Source of the DNA: Prauserella aidingensis
GTDB taxonomy: Bacteria > Actinomycetota > Actinomycetes > Mycobacteriales > Pseudonocardiaceae
Direction: 5' to 3'
Assembly (NCBI RefSeq): GCF_024171865.1
Contig: NZ_JAMTCN010000002.1
Location: 1-64,000 of the forward strand
Length of the DNA: 64,000 nucleotides
The translations under genes and the position numbers were made by a program. The notes beneath the pieces are model-generated. The model saw only the letters and a program-made list of their open reading frames with translations, was not told the origin of the DNA and ran no database searches. Positions 42,986 to 52,316 of this stretch are shown piece after piece. Each line of letters opens with the position of its first letter. Within the stretch, counting starts at the first letter, position 1.

Positions 42986-43488
42986 ACCCGTCGCACGCCG
43001 ACGAGTCCGCGGTCCGCGAGGCGCTGCGGTTCGCGAGACACGGCTCCGGCATCGACGGTGGCCGCGGCGGTGCCGCGGCGGACGCGGACGTGCCGATCGG
43101 GGCGGCCGTGTTCGACGCGGGCGGCACGCTGCTCGCGGGCGCCCGCAACGCGCGCGAGGCATCGGGCGACCCGACGGCGCACGCCGAGGTGCTGGCACTG
43201 CGCGCCGCGGCGGCCGAACACGGCGACGGCTGGCGGCTCACGGGCTGCACCCTGGCCGTCACGGTCGAACCGTGCACGATGTGCGCGGGCGCGCTCGTGC
43301 TCGCCCGCGTCGACCGCGTCGTGTTCGGTGCCTGGGAACCGCGGACGGGCGCGGTCGGCTCGTTGTGGGACGTCGTGCGCGATCGCAGGTTGAACCACCG
43401 CCCCGAAGTGCTCGGCGGGGTGCTCGAAACGGAGTGCGCGGCCCTGCTCGACGAGTTCTTCGCAGCGCATCGGGGCGACGCCGGTTGA
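42982..43488 (+). CDS. tadA: tRNA(adenine34) deaminase TadA
   Basis: This 168-aa zinc deaminase converts A34 to inosine in tRNA-Arg(ACG). The cytidine-deaminase-fold motif is complete: DPTAHAEVLALRAAA (His ligand and catalytic Glu) and TVEPCTMCAGALVLARV (PCxxC). RVVFGAWEPRTGAVGSLWDV is also characteristic. The N-terminus has a Gly/Ala-rich insertion (residues ~22-34) between the first helix and VPIGAAVF. GTG 42982 overlaps the stop of the associated protein. Confidence 0.95.
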   Translation: MNPSHADESAVREALRFARHGSGIDGGRGGAAADADVPIGAAVFDAGGTLLAGARNAREASGDPTAHAEVLALRAAAAEHGDGWRLTGCTLAVTVEPCTMCAGALVLARVDRVVFGAWEPRTGAVGSLWDVVRDRRLNHRPEVLGGVLETECAALLDEFFAAHRGDAG

Positions 43489-43548
43489 GCCGGTCGGGAG
43501 ACCCACCCCCGTGTCATCGGCGATCAGCGGTCCCGTAACCTATTTAGC

Positions 43549-43633
43549 GGTAGCGTGTCCGAGCGGCCTAAGGAGCGCGACTCGAAATCGCGTGAGGTGA
43601 GAGCCTCCGTGGGTTCGAATCCCACCGCTACCG
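43549..43633 (+). tRNA. tRNA-Ser (CGA)
   Basis: This 85-nt class II tRNA has acceptor GGTAGCG/CGCTACC with discriminator G. The anticodon loop CTCGAAA gives anticodon CGA. A variable arm (GAGGTGAGAGCCTC) follows the anticodon stem, and the T arm is GGGTTCGAATCCC. CCA is not encoded. Confidence 0.95.
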
Positions 43634-43641
43634 CTCTGGTG

Positions 43642-43680
43642 AACGGGGCAGGTACTCATGGCGAGTGCCTGCCCCGTTTC
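43642..43680 (+). terminator. Terminator after tRNA-Ser
   Basis: AACGGGGCAGGTACTC and GAGTGCCTGCCCCGTT pair with a single T-G wobble around a short loop, followed by TTC. It starts 9 nt after the tRNA. Confidence 0.85.
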
Positions 43681-43837
43681 ACATTCACCGGATCCCACCG
43701 CCACCGGATCCCGCCGCGGCTGCACGACGTCGTCACGATCGCCGCGGTTGCTCACGGTCGACAACGGCTTCTCAAGATCGATACTGCGGAGTGGCATCCC
43801 GGCCCTCGCATCCGAGCCGAGCGCCGAGGAGACGTCG

Positions 43838-44308
43838 ATGTCCGGTCAGCCCGCGGGCGGGTCCGCCGAGGCCCGGTCCACCGATCCCGTCGACGTCGTC
43901 CGCGCGTTCCTGGCGGCCCTGGACCGTCTCGACGTCGACGCCGCGCTCGGCTACGCGGCGAGCGACATCGTGTACCAGAACGTGCCGCTGCCGCCTGCGC
44001 GTGGCAAGTCGGCGTTCGAGAAGCAGATGCGGTTCCTGGCGCGCTACGGCAGCGGGTTCGAGGCGCGGGTGCACCACATCGCCGCGGACGGCCCGGTCGT
44101 GCTCACCGAACGCACCGACGTGCTCGCGGCAGGTCGTTGGCGGGCCGAGTTCTGGGTGTGCGGCACGTTCGAGGTCTCCGGCGGTGAGATCGTGCTGTGG
44201 CGGGACTATTTCGACTGGACCACCGTGCTCGCCGCGAGTGCGCGCGGCGGGGTCAGAGCGCTGGCGCAGGTGGTCCGGTCCACGGCGGGCCGGGCGGCTC
44301 GCCGCTGA
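43838..44308 (+). CDS. Limonene-1,2-epoxide hydrolase-family protein (EphG-like)
   Basis: This 156-aa protein has the small cone-shaped fold of the NTF2/SnoaL superfamily, LEH branch: VVRAFLAALDRLDVDAALGY, IVYQNVPLPPARGKSAFEKQ, VLTERTDVLAAGRWRAEFWV, CGTFEVSGGEIVLWRDYFDW. The Asp-Arg-Asp catalytic triad of LEH can be placed in ERTDV, WRAEFW and LWRDYFDW. The closest family I recall is mycobacterial EphG. GAGGAGAC precedes ATG 43838. The natural epoxide is unknown. Confidence 0.88.
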   Translation: MSGQPAGGSAEARSTDPVDVVRAFLAALDRLDVDAALGYAASDIVYQNVPLPPARGKSAFEKQMRFLARYGSGFEARVHHIAADGPVVLTERTDVLAAGRWRAEFWVCGTFEVSGGEIVLWRDYFDWTTVLAASARGGVRALAQVVRSTAGRAARR

Positions 44309-44399
44309 TCACCGCGGGCGTTCGTGCGGATGAACAACCGACGAACGGCTCCCTCCGGCTTGGGCATTTTCCTTTCGGCGATAACCCGAATGGGTAAAG

Positions 44400-46319
44400 A
44401 TGCGTGCCGTGACCGCATTCTCCAGACGCGCGACGCGGGTCGTCTCGGCACTCTCCGCGACAGCGGTGGCCGGTTCACTCGCGCTCGCGACCCCAGCCAG
44501 CGCACAGACCACAGAACGCGAGCAGGCCCCGGAGGCGGCCGCCGACACCCGCATCCACGACGTCCAGGGCACCGGGCGAATCTCCCCGATGGACGGCGAG
44601 ACCGTCACCGTGCCCGGCATCGTCACCGCCAAGCGCCAGTTCGGCAGCGTCCGCGGCTTCTGGGTGCAGGACCCGCAGCCCGACGACGACCCGCGTACGA
44701 GCGAGGCGCTGTTCGTCTACAACGGCGACGAGACCCCGGACGTGACCGTCGGTGACGAGGTGTCGGTCACCGGCGAGGTGAGCGAGTACCGGCCGCAGGG
44801 ACAGGACTCGGCGTTCCAGACCTCGACGCAGCTGGGCGACGCCGAGTGGACCGTCGCCTCGTCGGGCAACGAACTGCCCGAGGCCGTCGAGCTGACCCCG
44901 GACGCCGTGCCGGACTCGCTCGCGCCCGAGGAGGGCAATCTCGAGGAGTTCGAGCTCCGGCCCGACAAGTACGCGCTGGACTTCTGGGAGGCCCACGAGG
45001 GCGAGCGCGTGTCGGTGGCCGACGCGCCGCTGGTCAGCCGCAGCACGGATTACAACGAGCTGTACGTGACCACCAAGCCCGAGCGCAGCCGCACTCCGCG
45101 GGGCGGGGTCGTCTACGGCGACTACGACGCGCCCAACACCGGGCTGCTGAAGATCGAGTCGCTGCTCCCGTTCTCCGAGCACCCGTTCCCGACGGCGGAC
45201 GTCGGCGACACGCTCACCGCCGCCACCGCGGGTCCGCTCGAGTACGACCAGTACGGCGGTTACACGCTGCAGGCCACCGAACTGGGCGAGGTCGAGAGCG
45301 GCGGCCTCGAACGCGAGACGACGCGCACGCAGAACCCGAGCGAGCTCTCGGTCTCGACGTACAACGTCGAGAACCTGTCCGCCGTCGACAAGCAGGCGAA
45401 GTTCGACGACCTCGCCGGGGGAGTCGTGAAGCACCTGCGGTCGCCGGACGTCGTGACGTTGGAGGAGATCCAGGACAACAACGGCGCCGACGGCAACGGC
45501 GACGGGGTCGTGGCGGCCGACAAGACGCTCGACAGGTTCGTCGAGGCGATCGAGGCCGCGGGCGGTCCGGCCTACGAGTACCGCCAGATCGACCCGCAGG
45601 ACCGCACCGACGGCGGCCAGCCGGGCGGCAACATCCGTGTGGGTTTCCTCTTCGACCCCGAGCGGGTGGCGTTCGTGGACCGTGAGGGCGGTGACGCGAC
45701 GACAGCCGTCGAGGTCGAGAAGACGCGGCGCGGCACGGCGAAGCTGTCGGTGTCGCCGGGCAGGATCGACCCGCAGCACCAGGCGTGGGACGACAGCCGC
45801 AAGCCGCTCGTCGGCGAGTTCGAGTTCCGTGGGCGGACGGTGTTTGTCGTGGCGAACCACTTCGCGTCGAAGGGCGGTGACGAGCCGACCCACGGCCGGT
45901 ACCAGCCGCCGACGCGGTCGTCCGAGGAGCAGCGCCACAAGCAGGCCGAGGTCGTGCGGGGCTTCGTCGACGAGCTGCAGCGAGTGCAGCCGAACGCCAA
46001 CGTGGTCGTCGCCGGGGATCTGAACGACTTCCAGTTCTCCGAGACGCTGGCGACGCTGACCGGCGGCGGGTTGACGTCGCTGATCGACACGCTGCCCGCG
46101 AACGAGCAGTACAGCTACGTCTACGAGGGCAACTCGCAGGTGCTCGACCACATCCTCGTGTCCGGCGCGCTGCGCCGCGTCGACTACGACGTGGTGCGCA
46201 TCAACGCCGAGTTCGCCGAGCAGGCCAGCGACCACGACCCGCAGATCGTGCGCTTCAAGCCGTCAGCCGGGCACGCGCTCGACTTCTGGGACTGGTTCTG
46301 GTGGCCCTTCGATAGGTAG
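44400..46319 (+). CDS. Secreted endonuclease/exonuclease/phosphatase-family nuclease
   Basis: This 639-aa protein has a Sec signal peptide (basic start, VVSALSATAVAGSLALA, cleavage after ASA near residue 36). An OB-like domain (residues ~50-150: VQGTGRISPMDGETVTVPGI) typical of YhcR/ExeM-type extracellular nucleases precedes a catalytic EEP domain from ~315: LSVSTYNVENL, VVTLEEIQDNNGADGNGDG, RVGFLFDPERV, VVANHFASKG, NVVVAGDLNDFQFSETL, SDHDPQIVRF. It likely degrades extracellular DNA. The C-terminus ends in aromatic FWDWFWWPFDR, which may touch the envelope. Confidence 0.9.
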   Translation: MRAVTAFSRRATRVVSALSATAVAGSLALATPASAQTTEREQAPEAAADTRIHDVQGTGRISPMDGETVTVPGIVTAKRQFGSVRGFWVQDPQPDDDPRTSEALFVYNGDETPDVTVGDEVSVTGEVSEYRPQGQDSAFQTSTQLGDAEWTVASSGNELPEAVELTPDAVPDSLAPEEGNLEEFELRPDKYALDFWEAHEGERVSVADAPLVSRSTDYNELYVTTKPERSRTPRGGVVYGDYDAPNTGLLKIESLLPFSEHPFPTADVGDTLTAATAGPLEYDQYGGYTLQATELGEVESGGLERETTRTQNPSELSVSTYNVENLSAVDKQAKFDDLAGGVVKHLRSPDVVTLEEIQDNNGADGNGDGVVAADKTLDRFVEAIEAAGGPAYEYRQIDPQDRTDGGQPGGNIRVGFLFDPERVAFVDREGGDATTAVEVEKTRRGTAKLSVSPGRIDPQHQAWDDSRKPLVGEFEFRGRTVFVVANHFASKGGDEPTHGRYQPPTRSSEEQRHKQAEVVRGFVDELQRVQPNANVVVAGDLNDFQFSETLATLTGGGLTSLIDTLPANEQYSYVYEGNSQVLDHILVSGALRRVDYDVVRINAEFAEQASDHDPQIVRFKPSAGHALDFWDWFWWPFDR

Positions 46320-46379
46320 GCGTTCGTCGGCGCTCCCTGCGCCGAAAGGCGTGCGACACGGCCGGCCGTCCTCGTGGCC

Positions 46380-46442
46380 GTGTTGCGGATCCCGGGGCCC
46401 GTGTTGCGGATCTCGGGGCTCGTGTTGCGGATTCCGGGGACC
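46380..46442. repeat. 21-bp repeat array G (3 units)
   Basis: Three very regular GTGTTGCGGAT units lie between the convergent nuclease and response-regulator genes, ending 2 nt before the latter's stop codon at 46445. Confidence 0.85.
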
Positions 46443-46444
46443 AC

Positions 46445-47047
46445 TCAGATCCATCCCTCTTGCCACGCGTGGTGCGCGGCCGCGTGCCGGGTCGGGAGGT
46501 CCAGCTTCGTCATGGCCGACGAGAGATAGTTGCGCACCGTGCCGGGAGCGAGGTGTACGTGGTCGGCGATCGCCTGCACCGAGTCGCCGCCGCGCGCGGC
46601 TCGCAGCACGTCGAGTTCACGAGCGGACAGCGGGCAGCTGTCCTCCGTCAGCGCGGAAGCCGCGATCTCGGGGTCGACGTAGCGGTGCCCGGCGGCCACC
46701 CCGCGCAGGATCTCGGCGAGCCGGGCCGCGGGCGTGGTCTTGGGGACGAAGCCACTCACCCCGCTCGCGAGCGCGCGGCGCAGCACCCCGGGGCGCGCGT
46801 GCCGGGTGACGAGCACGATCTGCAGGCCGAGCTCACGGCGAATCTCCTCGGCAGCGACCAGTCCGTCGGCCGGGGGCATCTCCAGATCGAGTACGGCGAT
46901 GTCGGGGCGGTGTTCGCGGGCCTGGGCGACCGCGTCGCTGCCGGTGGCCGCCTCGGCAACCACCTGCAGGTCGTCCTCGAGATCGAGCAGTGCGGCGAGG
47001 GCGCTGCGGACGAGCACCTCGTCGTCGGCCAGCAGCAGGCGAACCAT
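46445..47047 (-). CDS. NarL/LuxR-type response regulator
   Basis: This 200-aa protein has a receiver domain (LLLADDEVLVRSALAALLDL, phospho-acceptor Asp in IAVLDLEMPPADGL, LVTRHARPGVLRRAL, FVPKTTPAARLAEI with the conserved Lys) and a C-terminal LuxR HTH (LSARELDVLRAARGGDSVQA, IADHVHLAPGTVRNYLSSAM). ATG 47047 lies 2 nt after the kinase stop, so the pair is one unit. The divergent ABC exporter genes are its most likely target. Confidence 0.93.
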   Translation of the reverse strand: MVRLLLADDEVLVRSALAALLDLEDDLQVVAEAATGSDAVAQAREHRPDIAVLDLEMPPADGLVAAEEIRRELGLQIVLVTRHARPGVLRRALASGVSGFVPKTTPAARLAEILRGVAAGHRYVDPEIAASALTEDSCPLSARELDVLRAARGGDSVQAIADHVHLAPGTVRNYLSSAMTKLDLPTRHAAAHHAWQEGWI

Positions 47048-47049
47048 GC

Positions 47050-48333
47050 TCACCCGCCTTCGGTGGTCGGTAGTCGCGCCGTCACGATGAACCACTCCCC
47101 GTCGCGGCGCCACTCCAGGGTGCCGCCGAGGGCGTCGAACCGGCCGGCGAGGCCGGTCAGACCGGTGCCCGTTGCTGAGTCCGCCGCTGAGTCCGCCGTC
47201 GAGTCCGTCGCGGCGGAGCCGTCGTTGCGGATGCGCAACACCGCCCAGCCTGCGTCGACGTTCAGTGCGAGGCGGGCGTGTGCGGCGTGACTGTGCCGCA
47301 GGACATTGGTGGTGGCCTCGCGGGTGACGAGGGCCAGTAGCTTGCGCTGCGCTTCCGGGATGGCGGCGACGGCGTGCTCGGTGCGTCCGTCGAGGCGCCC
47401 GTCGATTCCCGCGGCGGTGAGTACTCCGGTGGCGTTGGCCAGCTCGGCGTCGAGTGAGGCGTGCCGGTATCCCTGCACCACCGCGCGAGTGTCCCGCAGG
47501 GCCGTGCGGGCGTGTTCCTGCACCTCGCGCATCTGCTCGCCCGCCGCGGCGGGGTTGACCTCGGCCAGCCGCTGGCCGAGTTCGCTCTTCAGCGCGATGA
47601 CCTGCAGGTGGTGTCCCTGGACGTCGTGCAGCTCGGCGGCGAAGCGCAGCCGCTCGTCGGCGACCGCGAGCTCGCCCTCCAGCCGGCGGGCGTGCTCAAG
47701 GCGTTCGACCGCGTCACAGGTCCACAGTCCGTAGACCAGGAACCCGCCGATCGCGGCGATCAGCAGAGCACTCGCCGCGATTCCCACGAGGTCCGGCGGT
47801 CCGTCGGTCGCGGTCTGTGCCGCTGCGGCTGCTCCCGCGGTGACCAGCACCGCACCGGCCACGACCGTGGTGCGGTGGCGCCGGGCGACGGTGACGGCGA
47901 GGCCGCCGGTGACCAGGCCGGGCACGATCGCCCATTCCGCGTCGTCGCTGAGCCACTGTGCCGCGAGCGTCACGGCGAGTCCACCGGTCACCGCGAGTCC
48001 GATCAGCGCCACCGGAAGAGCGTCGTCGCCGTCGGCCGAGCCGTCCGCGGTGGGAAACCGCCGCTGCAGCAGACGTCCTGCGCCCAGTGAACCGGCCGCC
48101 GCCGCCACGGCAGTGCCGACGGTCAACGGTCCCCACGGCTCGGTGGCGAGGATCGCGACGACCACGAAGGCGCCTGCCGCGTAGACCAGCCCGACCAGTG
48201 CCCACCAGTTGTGCCGGCGCAACCGGTCTGCTCCTGCGGCTCTCGGGCCGGCCGAGGAGCCGTCCGTGGCAGGGCCCGGCCCGGCGGGCTCCGCCGACGT
48301 GGCCCGTACGGGTGCGCGGTCCATGACGGTCAT
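47050..48333 (-). CDS. NarL-family sensor histidine kinase (HisKA_3)
   Basis: This 427-aa kinase has about six membrane segments in residues ~40-210 and little extracytoplasmic sequence, as in DesK-like intramembrane sensors. The HisKA_3 phospho-acceptor is in AAELHDVQGHHLQVIALKSE; TREATTNVLRHSHAAHARLA is the N box; GTGLTGLAGRFDALGG covers the G box. ATG 48333 or 48324 may be the start. It pairs with the downstream regulator and is divergent from an ABC exporter, a standard drug- or membrane-stress-response layout. Confidence 0.9.
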   Translation of the reverse strand: MTVMDRAPVRATSAEPAGPGPATDGSSAGPRAAGADRLRRHNWWALVGLVYAAGAFVVVAILATEPWGPLTVGTAVAAAAGSLGAGRLLQRRFPTADGSADGDDALPVALIGLAVTGGLAVTLAAQWLSDDAEWAIVPGLVTGGLAVTVARRHRTTVVAGAVLVTAGAAAAAQTATDGPPDLVGIAASALLIAAIGGFLVYGLWTCDAVERLEHARRLEGELAVADERLRFAAELHDVQGHHLQVIALKSELGQRLAEVNPAAAGEQMREVQEHARTALRDTRAVVQGYRHASLDAELANATGVLTAAGIDGRLDGRTEHAVAAIPEAQRKLLALVTREATTNVLRHSHAAHARLALNVDAGWAVLRIRNDGSAATDSTADSAADSATGTGLTGLAGRFDALGGTLEWRRDGEWFIVTARLPTTEGG

Positions 48334-48374
48334 CGTCCCGCAGCCGGGCCGCTCCCACCAATGACATCCGTCAT
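48323..48374. promoter_or_regulatory. Paired ATGAC...GTCAT palindromes in the divergent promoter
   Basis: ATGAC-G-GTCAT (48323-48333, over the kinase start codon) and ATGAC-ATCC-GTCAT (48361-48374) are two dyads with the same half-site, in the 122-bp gap between the kinase and ABC genes. They are good candidates for binding the LuxR-type response regulator; the first is partly constrained by coding. Confidence 0.5.
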
Positions 48375-48455
48375 CGGCGGGCGTGCGGAGTGCACCGGAA
48401 CGGCTGCGGTTTCGGCACTGTCGGCTCGCGCCGCGCGAGCCGCAGGCTGGTTCGC

Positions 48456-49409
48456 ATGGACACCACCGAGGACCCTGCAGTCCACGTACGCGGACTGCGC
48501 TGCACCTACGGCACACACGAGGCGGTGCGCGGCGTCGACCTGGACGCACCCCGCGGGGAGTTGCTCGCGGTGCTGGGCACCAACGGGGCGGGCAAGACGA
48601 CGACACTCGAGGCGATGCAGGGCCGCCGCAGGCCCGCAGGCGGCCGCGTGCGGATCCTCGGCCTCGACCCGGCTGGGCAGCGCCGCGCACTGGCCGCGCG
48701 GATCGGCGTCATGTTGCAGGACAGTGCGCTGCCCGCCGAGCTGACGCCCGCCGAGTTCCTCACTCTCTGGAGCCGCTTGAAACGGGACCGGCCCACTCCC
48801 GGGTCGATGCGCGAGCAGCTCACCGCCGTCGGTCTCGCGCACCGCCGGAACGTGCGCATCGGGCGGCTGTCGGGCGGGGAGCGCCGCCGGCTCGACCTCG
48901 CTGTCGCGCTGACCGGCTCCCCCGAGCTCCTGTTCCTCGACGAGCCCACTTCCGGCTTGGACCCCGAGTCACGTGCCGCGACCTGGGAGCTGATCCGGGG
49001 CCTCCTCCGGACCGGTTCCACCATCGTGCTCACCACGCATCACCTGGAAGAGGCCGAGGCGCTGGCGGATCGGCTGCTGATCCTCCACGAGGGCACCGTG
49101 GCCGTCGCGGGCACCTTGTCCGAGATCGTCACCGCGCGCCGCGCCACGATCCGTTACGAGCTCGTCGGGACCGGGCCCGCCGTTCCGGAGTCCGAACTCG
49201 TCGGCAGGGCCTCGGTCACGCCGGAGCGAGGGGTGCGGCTCGTCGAGATCCGCACCCCGGACCTCACCCGGGACCTCGGCACGTTGTTGCGCTGGGCCGA
49301 GACGCAGCGGTCCCAGCTTCATCGGCTGCACAGCAGCGAAGCCACGCTCGCCGAGATCTTCCACGAAATCAGCACCACGCACGTTTCGGAGGAGGCCACG
49401 ACATCATGA
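48456..49409 (+). CDS. ABC exporter ATPase (DrrA/YhfS-like)
   Basis: This 317-aa ATPase has Walker A VLGTNGAGKTTTLEAMQGRR, signature IGRLSGGERRRLDLAVAL, Walker [19 protein letters not shown], and the H-loop VLTTHHLEEAEALADR. A ~90-residue C-terminal extension follows. CAGGCT lies exactly 7 nt before ATG 48456, so it is probably leaderless. It is coupled to the permease gene by an ATGA overlap and is divergent from the two-component system. Confidence 0.92.
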   Translation: MDTTEDPAVHVRGLRCTYGTHEAVRGVDLDAPRGELLAVLGTNGAGKTTTLEAMQGRRRPAGGRVRILGLDPAGQRRALAARIGVMLQDSALPAELTPAEFLTLWSRLKRDRPTPGSMREQLTAVGLAHRRNVRIGRLSGGERRRLDLAVALTGSPELLFLDEPTSGLDPESRAATWELIRGLLRTGSTIVLTTHHLEEAEALADRLLILHEGTVAVAGTLSEIVTARRATIRYELVGTGPAVPESELVGRASVTPERGVRLVEIRTPDLTRDLGTLLRWAETQRSQLHRLHSSEATLAEIFHEISTTHVSEEATTS

Positions 49410-50131
49410 ACGCGACCTTTGCGCTCGCCCGCGCCGAGCTGACCCTGCTCCTGCGAAACCGCACCGCGGCGACGAACGCCCTGCTGCTGCCGCTGGCCCT
49501 CGGAGCGCTGTTCATCGTCAGGCCTCCGCCGACCGGGCTCACCGGAACCGCCGCGTCGATGCTGCTGCTCGCCCTGGTCTGCCTCACCGTCGCGAGCACC
49601 GCGACGACCACGCTGGTCGCCCGGCGCCAGCAGCACCTCCTGCAGCGGTGGCGCACCGCTCCGGTCGCGCCACCGGCGGTGCTGGTGTCCACACTCAGCC
49701 CCGTCGGCGTGCTGTTCGCGGGCCAAGCGGCGGCGCTGCTCACCGTCCTGGCCTACGCCACGAGCTCGATACCGGCCCACCCCGTGCTCCTGGTATTGGC
49801 CGTCGTACTCGCCGGGGCGCTGGGCTGCGCAGTGGCGTTCGTGACGGCCGCGTTCACCCGTACCGTCGAGGCCACCAACTTCACCCTGCTGCCCGTCCTC
49901 GTGGCCCTGGCAGGAGGGGGCGTGTGGGCCACCGCAGCCGCCGGAGAGGTCACCTGGGCGATGCGGGCGACCGGCGGCGGCGCCGTGGCCGAACTCGTCC
50001 ATCTCGGCTGGGGCGGGAGCGAGACCCGGGCCCTGACGGCTGCCGCACCCAGTGTGCTCGTCCTCCTCGCCCTGATCGTCGGAACCACACTGCTGGCGCG
50101 CCGCTACTTCCGCTGGGAGCCGCGCAACTAG
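49406..50131 (+). CDS. ABC-2 type exporter permease
   Basis: This 241-aa protein has six hydrophobic segments in the ABC-2 arrangement: MNATFALARAELTLLLRNRT at the start (amphipathic N-terminal helix), LLLPLALGALFIV, MLLLALVCLTVAS, and a last segment before a short basic tail FRWEPRN. GGAGGAGG precedes ATG 49406 within the end of the ATPase gene. It forms a heteromeric exporter with that ATPase. The substrate is unknown. Confidence 0.88.
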   Translation: MNATFALARAELTLLLRNRTAATNALLLPLALGALFIVRPPPTGLTGTAASMLLLALVCLTVASTATTTLVARRQQHLLQRWRTAPVAPPAVLVSTLSPVGVLFAGQAAALLTVLAYATSSIPAHPVLLVLAVVLAGALGCAVAFVTAAFTRTVEATNFTLLPVLVALAGGGVWATAAAGEVTWAMRATGGGAVAELVHLGWGGSETRALTAAAPSVLVLLALIVGTTLLARRYFRWEPRN

Positions 50132-50198
50132 GGTTCGACGGGTACACGGTCCGGCGGGTGGGCGGTTCGGCGGGTGAGCGCTCGGCGGCAACCGTGCC

Positions 50199-50345
50199 GT
50201 GTTGCGGATCCCGGGGCCCGTGTTGCGTTCTCCGGGACCCGTGTTGCGGGTTCCGGGGATCGTGTTGCGCTTTCCGGACGCCGTGTCGTGGTTTCCGGGG
50301 CGCGTGTTCTGCATTCAGCACGTCGTGTCCTGCGCTCAGGACGCT
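50199..50345. repeat. 21-bp repeat array H (7 units, last three decayed)
   Basis: Seven units in exact 21-bp phase start 67 nt after the permease stop. Units 1-4 keep GTGTTGCG; units 5-7 drift to GTGTCGTG, GTGTTCTG and GTGTCCTG but hold the spacing. The rest of the 370-bp convergent gap (to 50500) shows nothing else. Confidence 0.85.
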
Positions 50346-50500
50346 GCGTTGCTCCCGCCCGTCGCCCGGCCACCACCCTCACGGACGCGCGACTGTGGTT
50401 GATGGGGCCGTATTGCGGTCAACGGACGTGGTTCGATCAGCTGGACGGGGAGTGCCGGACGGGGGAGTATTGCCGGACGATCGGGCGTGCGTTGACGTCC

Positions 50501-51031
50501 TTACGCCTGGTTCCGGTGCCGCTCTGCCGGGCCGATCCGGTAGCGGGTGTGGAGCATCGCGGGGCTGTCGAGGGTGCGGATCAGGTCGAGCTCGACGTGT
50601 TCGGCGGGCAGGTCGCCGAAGAGTCGGCGGCCCTGCCCGAGCAACACGGGCATGATCTGCAACGACATCTCGTCGAGCTCCCCGGCGTCGAGCAACGCGC
50701 GGGCGGCGGACGCGCGTTGCAGCAGGATATCCCGGTCGCCTGCGGCTTGCCTGGCCCGCGCCGCCGCTTCGTGGACGTCGGTGACGTAGTGGGAGTGCCC
50801 GGGTGCGGGCTGCTCGGGCGCGGACCGGGTGAGCACGAAAATGGGGACGCCGTCGTGGTGGTCGCCGTTCCACCGGTCTGCGTGATCGAAGGTGCGCCTG
50901 CCGGTAAGGACCGCGCCGGTGGCGTGCACTTCGGCCAGGATGCGGCTGCCGGCCTCGTCGGTGGAACGAGCGGTGCTCGGATCGCCGTCGTCGAGTGAGA
51001 GCGTGTCGTGGAGCCATCCGCCGCCTCGCCG
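50501..51031 (-). pseudogene. 5'-truncated dihydrofolate-reductase/RibD-C-family gene
   Basis: The frame is open from 51031 (just after a TGA at 51032-51034) to the stop at 50501. It reads GGGWLHDTLSLDDG, then ILAEVHATGAVLTGRRTFDH, DGVPIFVLTRSAPEQPAP, RDILLQRASAARALLDAGEL and LLGQGRRLFGDLPAEHVEL, the body of the RibD_C/DHFR-like family. The first ~25 residues, which should hold the SLDGF motif, are absent in all three frames upstream. A GTG at 50929 could start a 142-aa product, but this would lack the first strand. Loss of the 5' end lies next to the XRE gene (3' end at 51101), suggesting that its arrival or a deletion cut this gene. Confidence 0.65.
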
Positions 51032-51100
51032 TCATCGGCGGAGCGTTCTCCACGGATGGTGCTCGGGCCACCGGCGGCGTTTCAAGATGAACCGGTCGAA

Positions 51101-52135
51101 TCACACCTTGAAATGATACTCGCGCAGAGCCGCCTTTCCCGTGTTTTCCCGGACCCAGTGCAGCTCCCACGCATCGCTGTCCACATTGAACTCTCGGTCG
51201 AAGCCGATCCATTTTCCGCGCGCACTTTTCCGCATGGGATCGAGCACCAAATGAAGCGCGCCGTGGTACACGGAGCCGCGGTAGTATCCGGTCGGTGACG
51301 TCCTTTCCGACCAGGTTCCGGTAGTAACAGATCCGTTGACGTTCAGGTCGAGTCGCAGTCGCGAGCCGTTATTGGCGGGAACACTCTCGCCCGACAGACG
51401 ATCACCGATGTGGCGCAGCGTCACGTAGTGCTCGCCGTCGAATGTCTGTGCTCTGCGGGTGCTGGTATAGCGGTATCGGCTGTACCAGATTCCTGACAGG
51501 TCCCCATCGACCATCGCCGTGGACGGCAGTTCCGCAGCTTCGGCTTCGCCCGACAATGCCGGGGTTGCAAAGGCCAGCGACAGGGCTGCGCTGACTTTGA
51601 GCAGCAGTGAACGGCGGTCGACACCGTCACCGTCGCCGTTGCTCTGGGCCCAGGTGGTGGCCATGGTCGCAAGTTCGTGGACGTCGACCTGGTCGAGGTG
51701 GGTGACGAAGTCGCGCATGGTGGCGTCGGTGCCGTCGGCGTTGCCGAGAGTCGCCAGTTGCTCGCCGTGGCGATGAGCGTCGTCGGTGGCGCGGAAGTCG
51801 GCGACGTCGCTGACGAGATCGGCCAGCCGGCACGCATACAGTTCCGCGAGCCTGCCCAATACCTCGAGCGAGGGCGCATGTCCGGTCTCGGCGGGCCACT
51901 GCTCCCAGTACGAGAAGTTCTTGAACGTCTTCGGGTCGGCGGGCCAGCGCTCGTTCCAGGCATCGGCGGCTTCACGCTGGCTCCAGCCGTGCGCCAGGCG
52001 AAACGCCGCCCGCATGTTGACGTGGTACCGCTCGGCGAACACGCAGGCGATCTCTGCCCACGTCTTCGACCGGGCACGCAGATCGGCCGTCAGCTGCCGC
52101 TGTTCTTGACGCATGCTGCGGACCGCCGCCGGCAT
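51101..52135 (-). CDS. XRE-like HTH regulator with hydrophobic joint and beta-rich C-terminal domain
   Basis: This 344-aa protein starts at ATG 52135 behind AAGGGGA. Residues ~1-110 hold a helical HTH-type part ([40 protein letters not shown]) like actinomycete XRE proteins. [20 protein letters not shown] near residues ~165-190 looks like a Tat-type signal or membrane anchor in mid-protein. The last ~140 residues ([55 protein letters not shown]) are predicted beta-rich, reminiscent of a lipocalin-like barrel. I do not know a characterised homologue. Confidence 0.7.
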   Translation of the reverse strand: MPAAVRSMRQEQRQLTADLRARSKTWAEIACVFAERYHVNMRAAFRLAHGWSQREAADAWNERWPADPKTFKNFSYWEQWPAETGHAPSLEVLGRLAELYACRLADLVSDVADFRATDDAHRHGEQLATLGNADGTDATMRDFVTHLDQVDVHELATMATTWAQSNGDGDGVDRRSLLLKVSAALSLAFATPALSGEAEAAELPSTAMVDGDLSGIWYSRYRYTSTRRAQTFDGEHYVTLRHIGDRLSGESVPANNGSRLRLDLNVNGSVTTGTWSERTSPTGYYRGSVYHGALHLVLDPMRKSARGKWIGFDREFNVDSDAWELHWVRENTGKAALREYHFKV

Positions 52136-52316
52136 CGCTGTCCCCTTCCGCCGTGGATGGCTGGACCCTACGTCTTGTGCAGTGTGCCGCATTTTCTCCC
52201 GGTTCGACAGGGAATGTGTGTTCCGCAAGATCACTGTCGATCAGGGTGGAATGTCCGCCTGAACTGGGGTTTCGTGCTCATGGGCACTTGCTGAACGGAC
52301 AGGAAAGAAGCGAACG

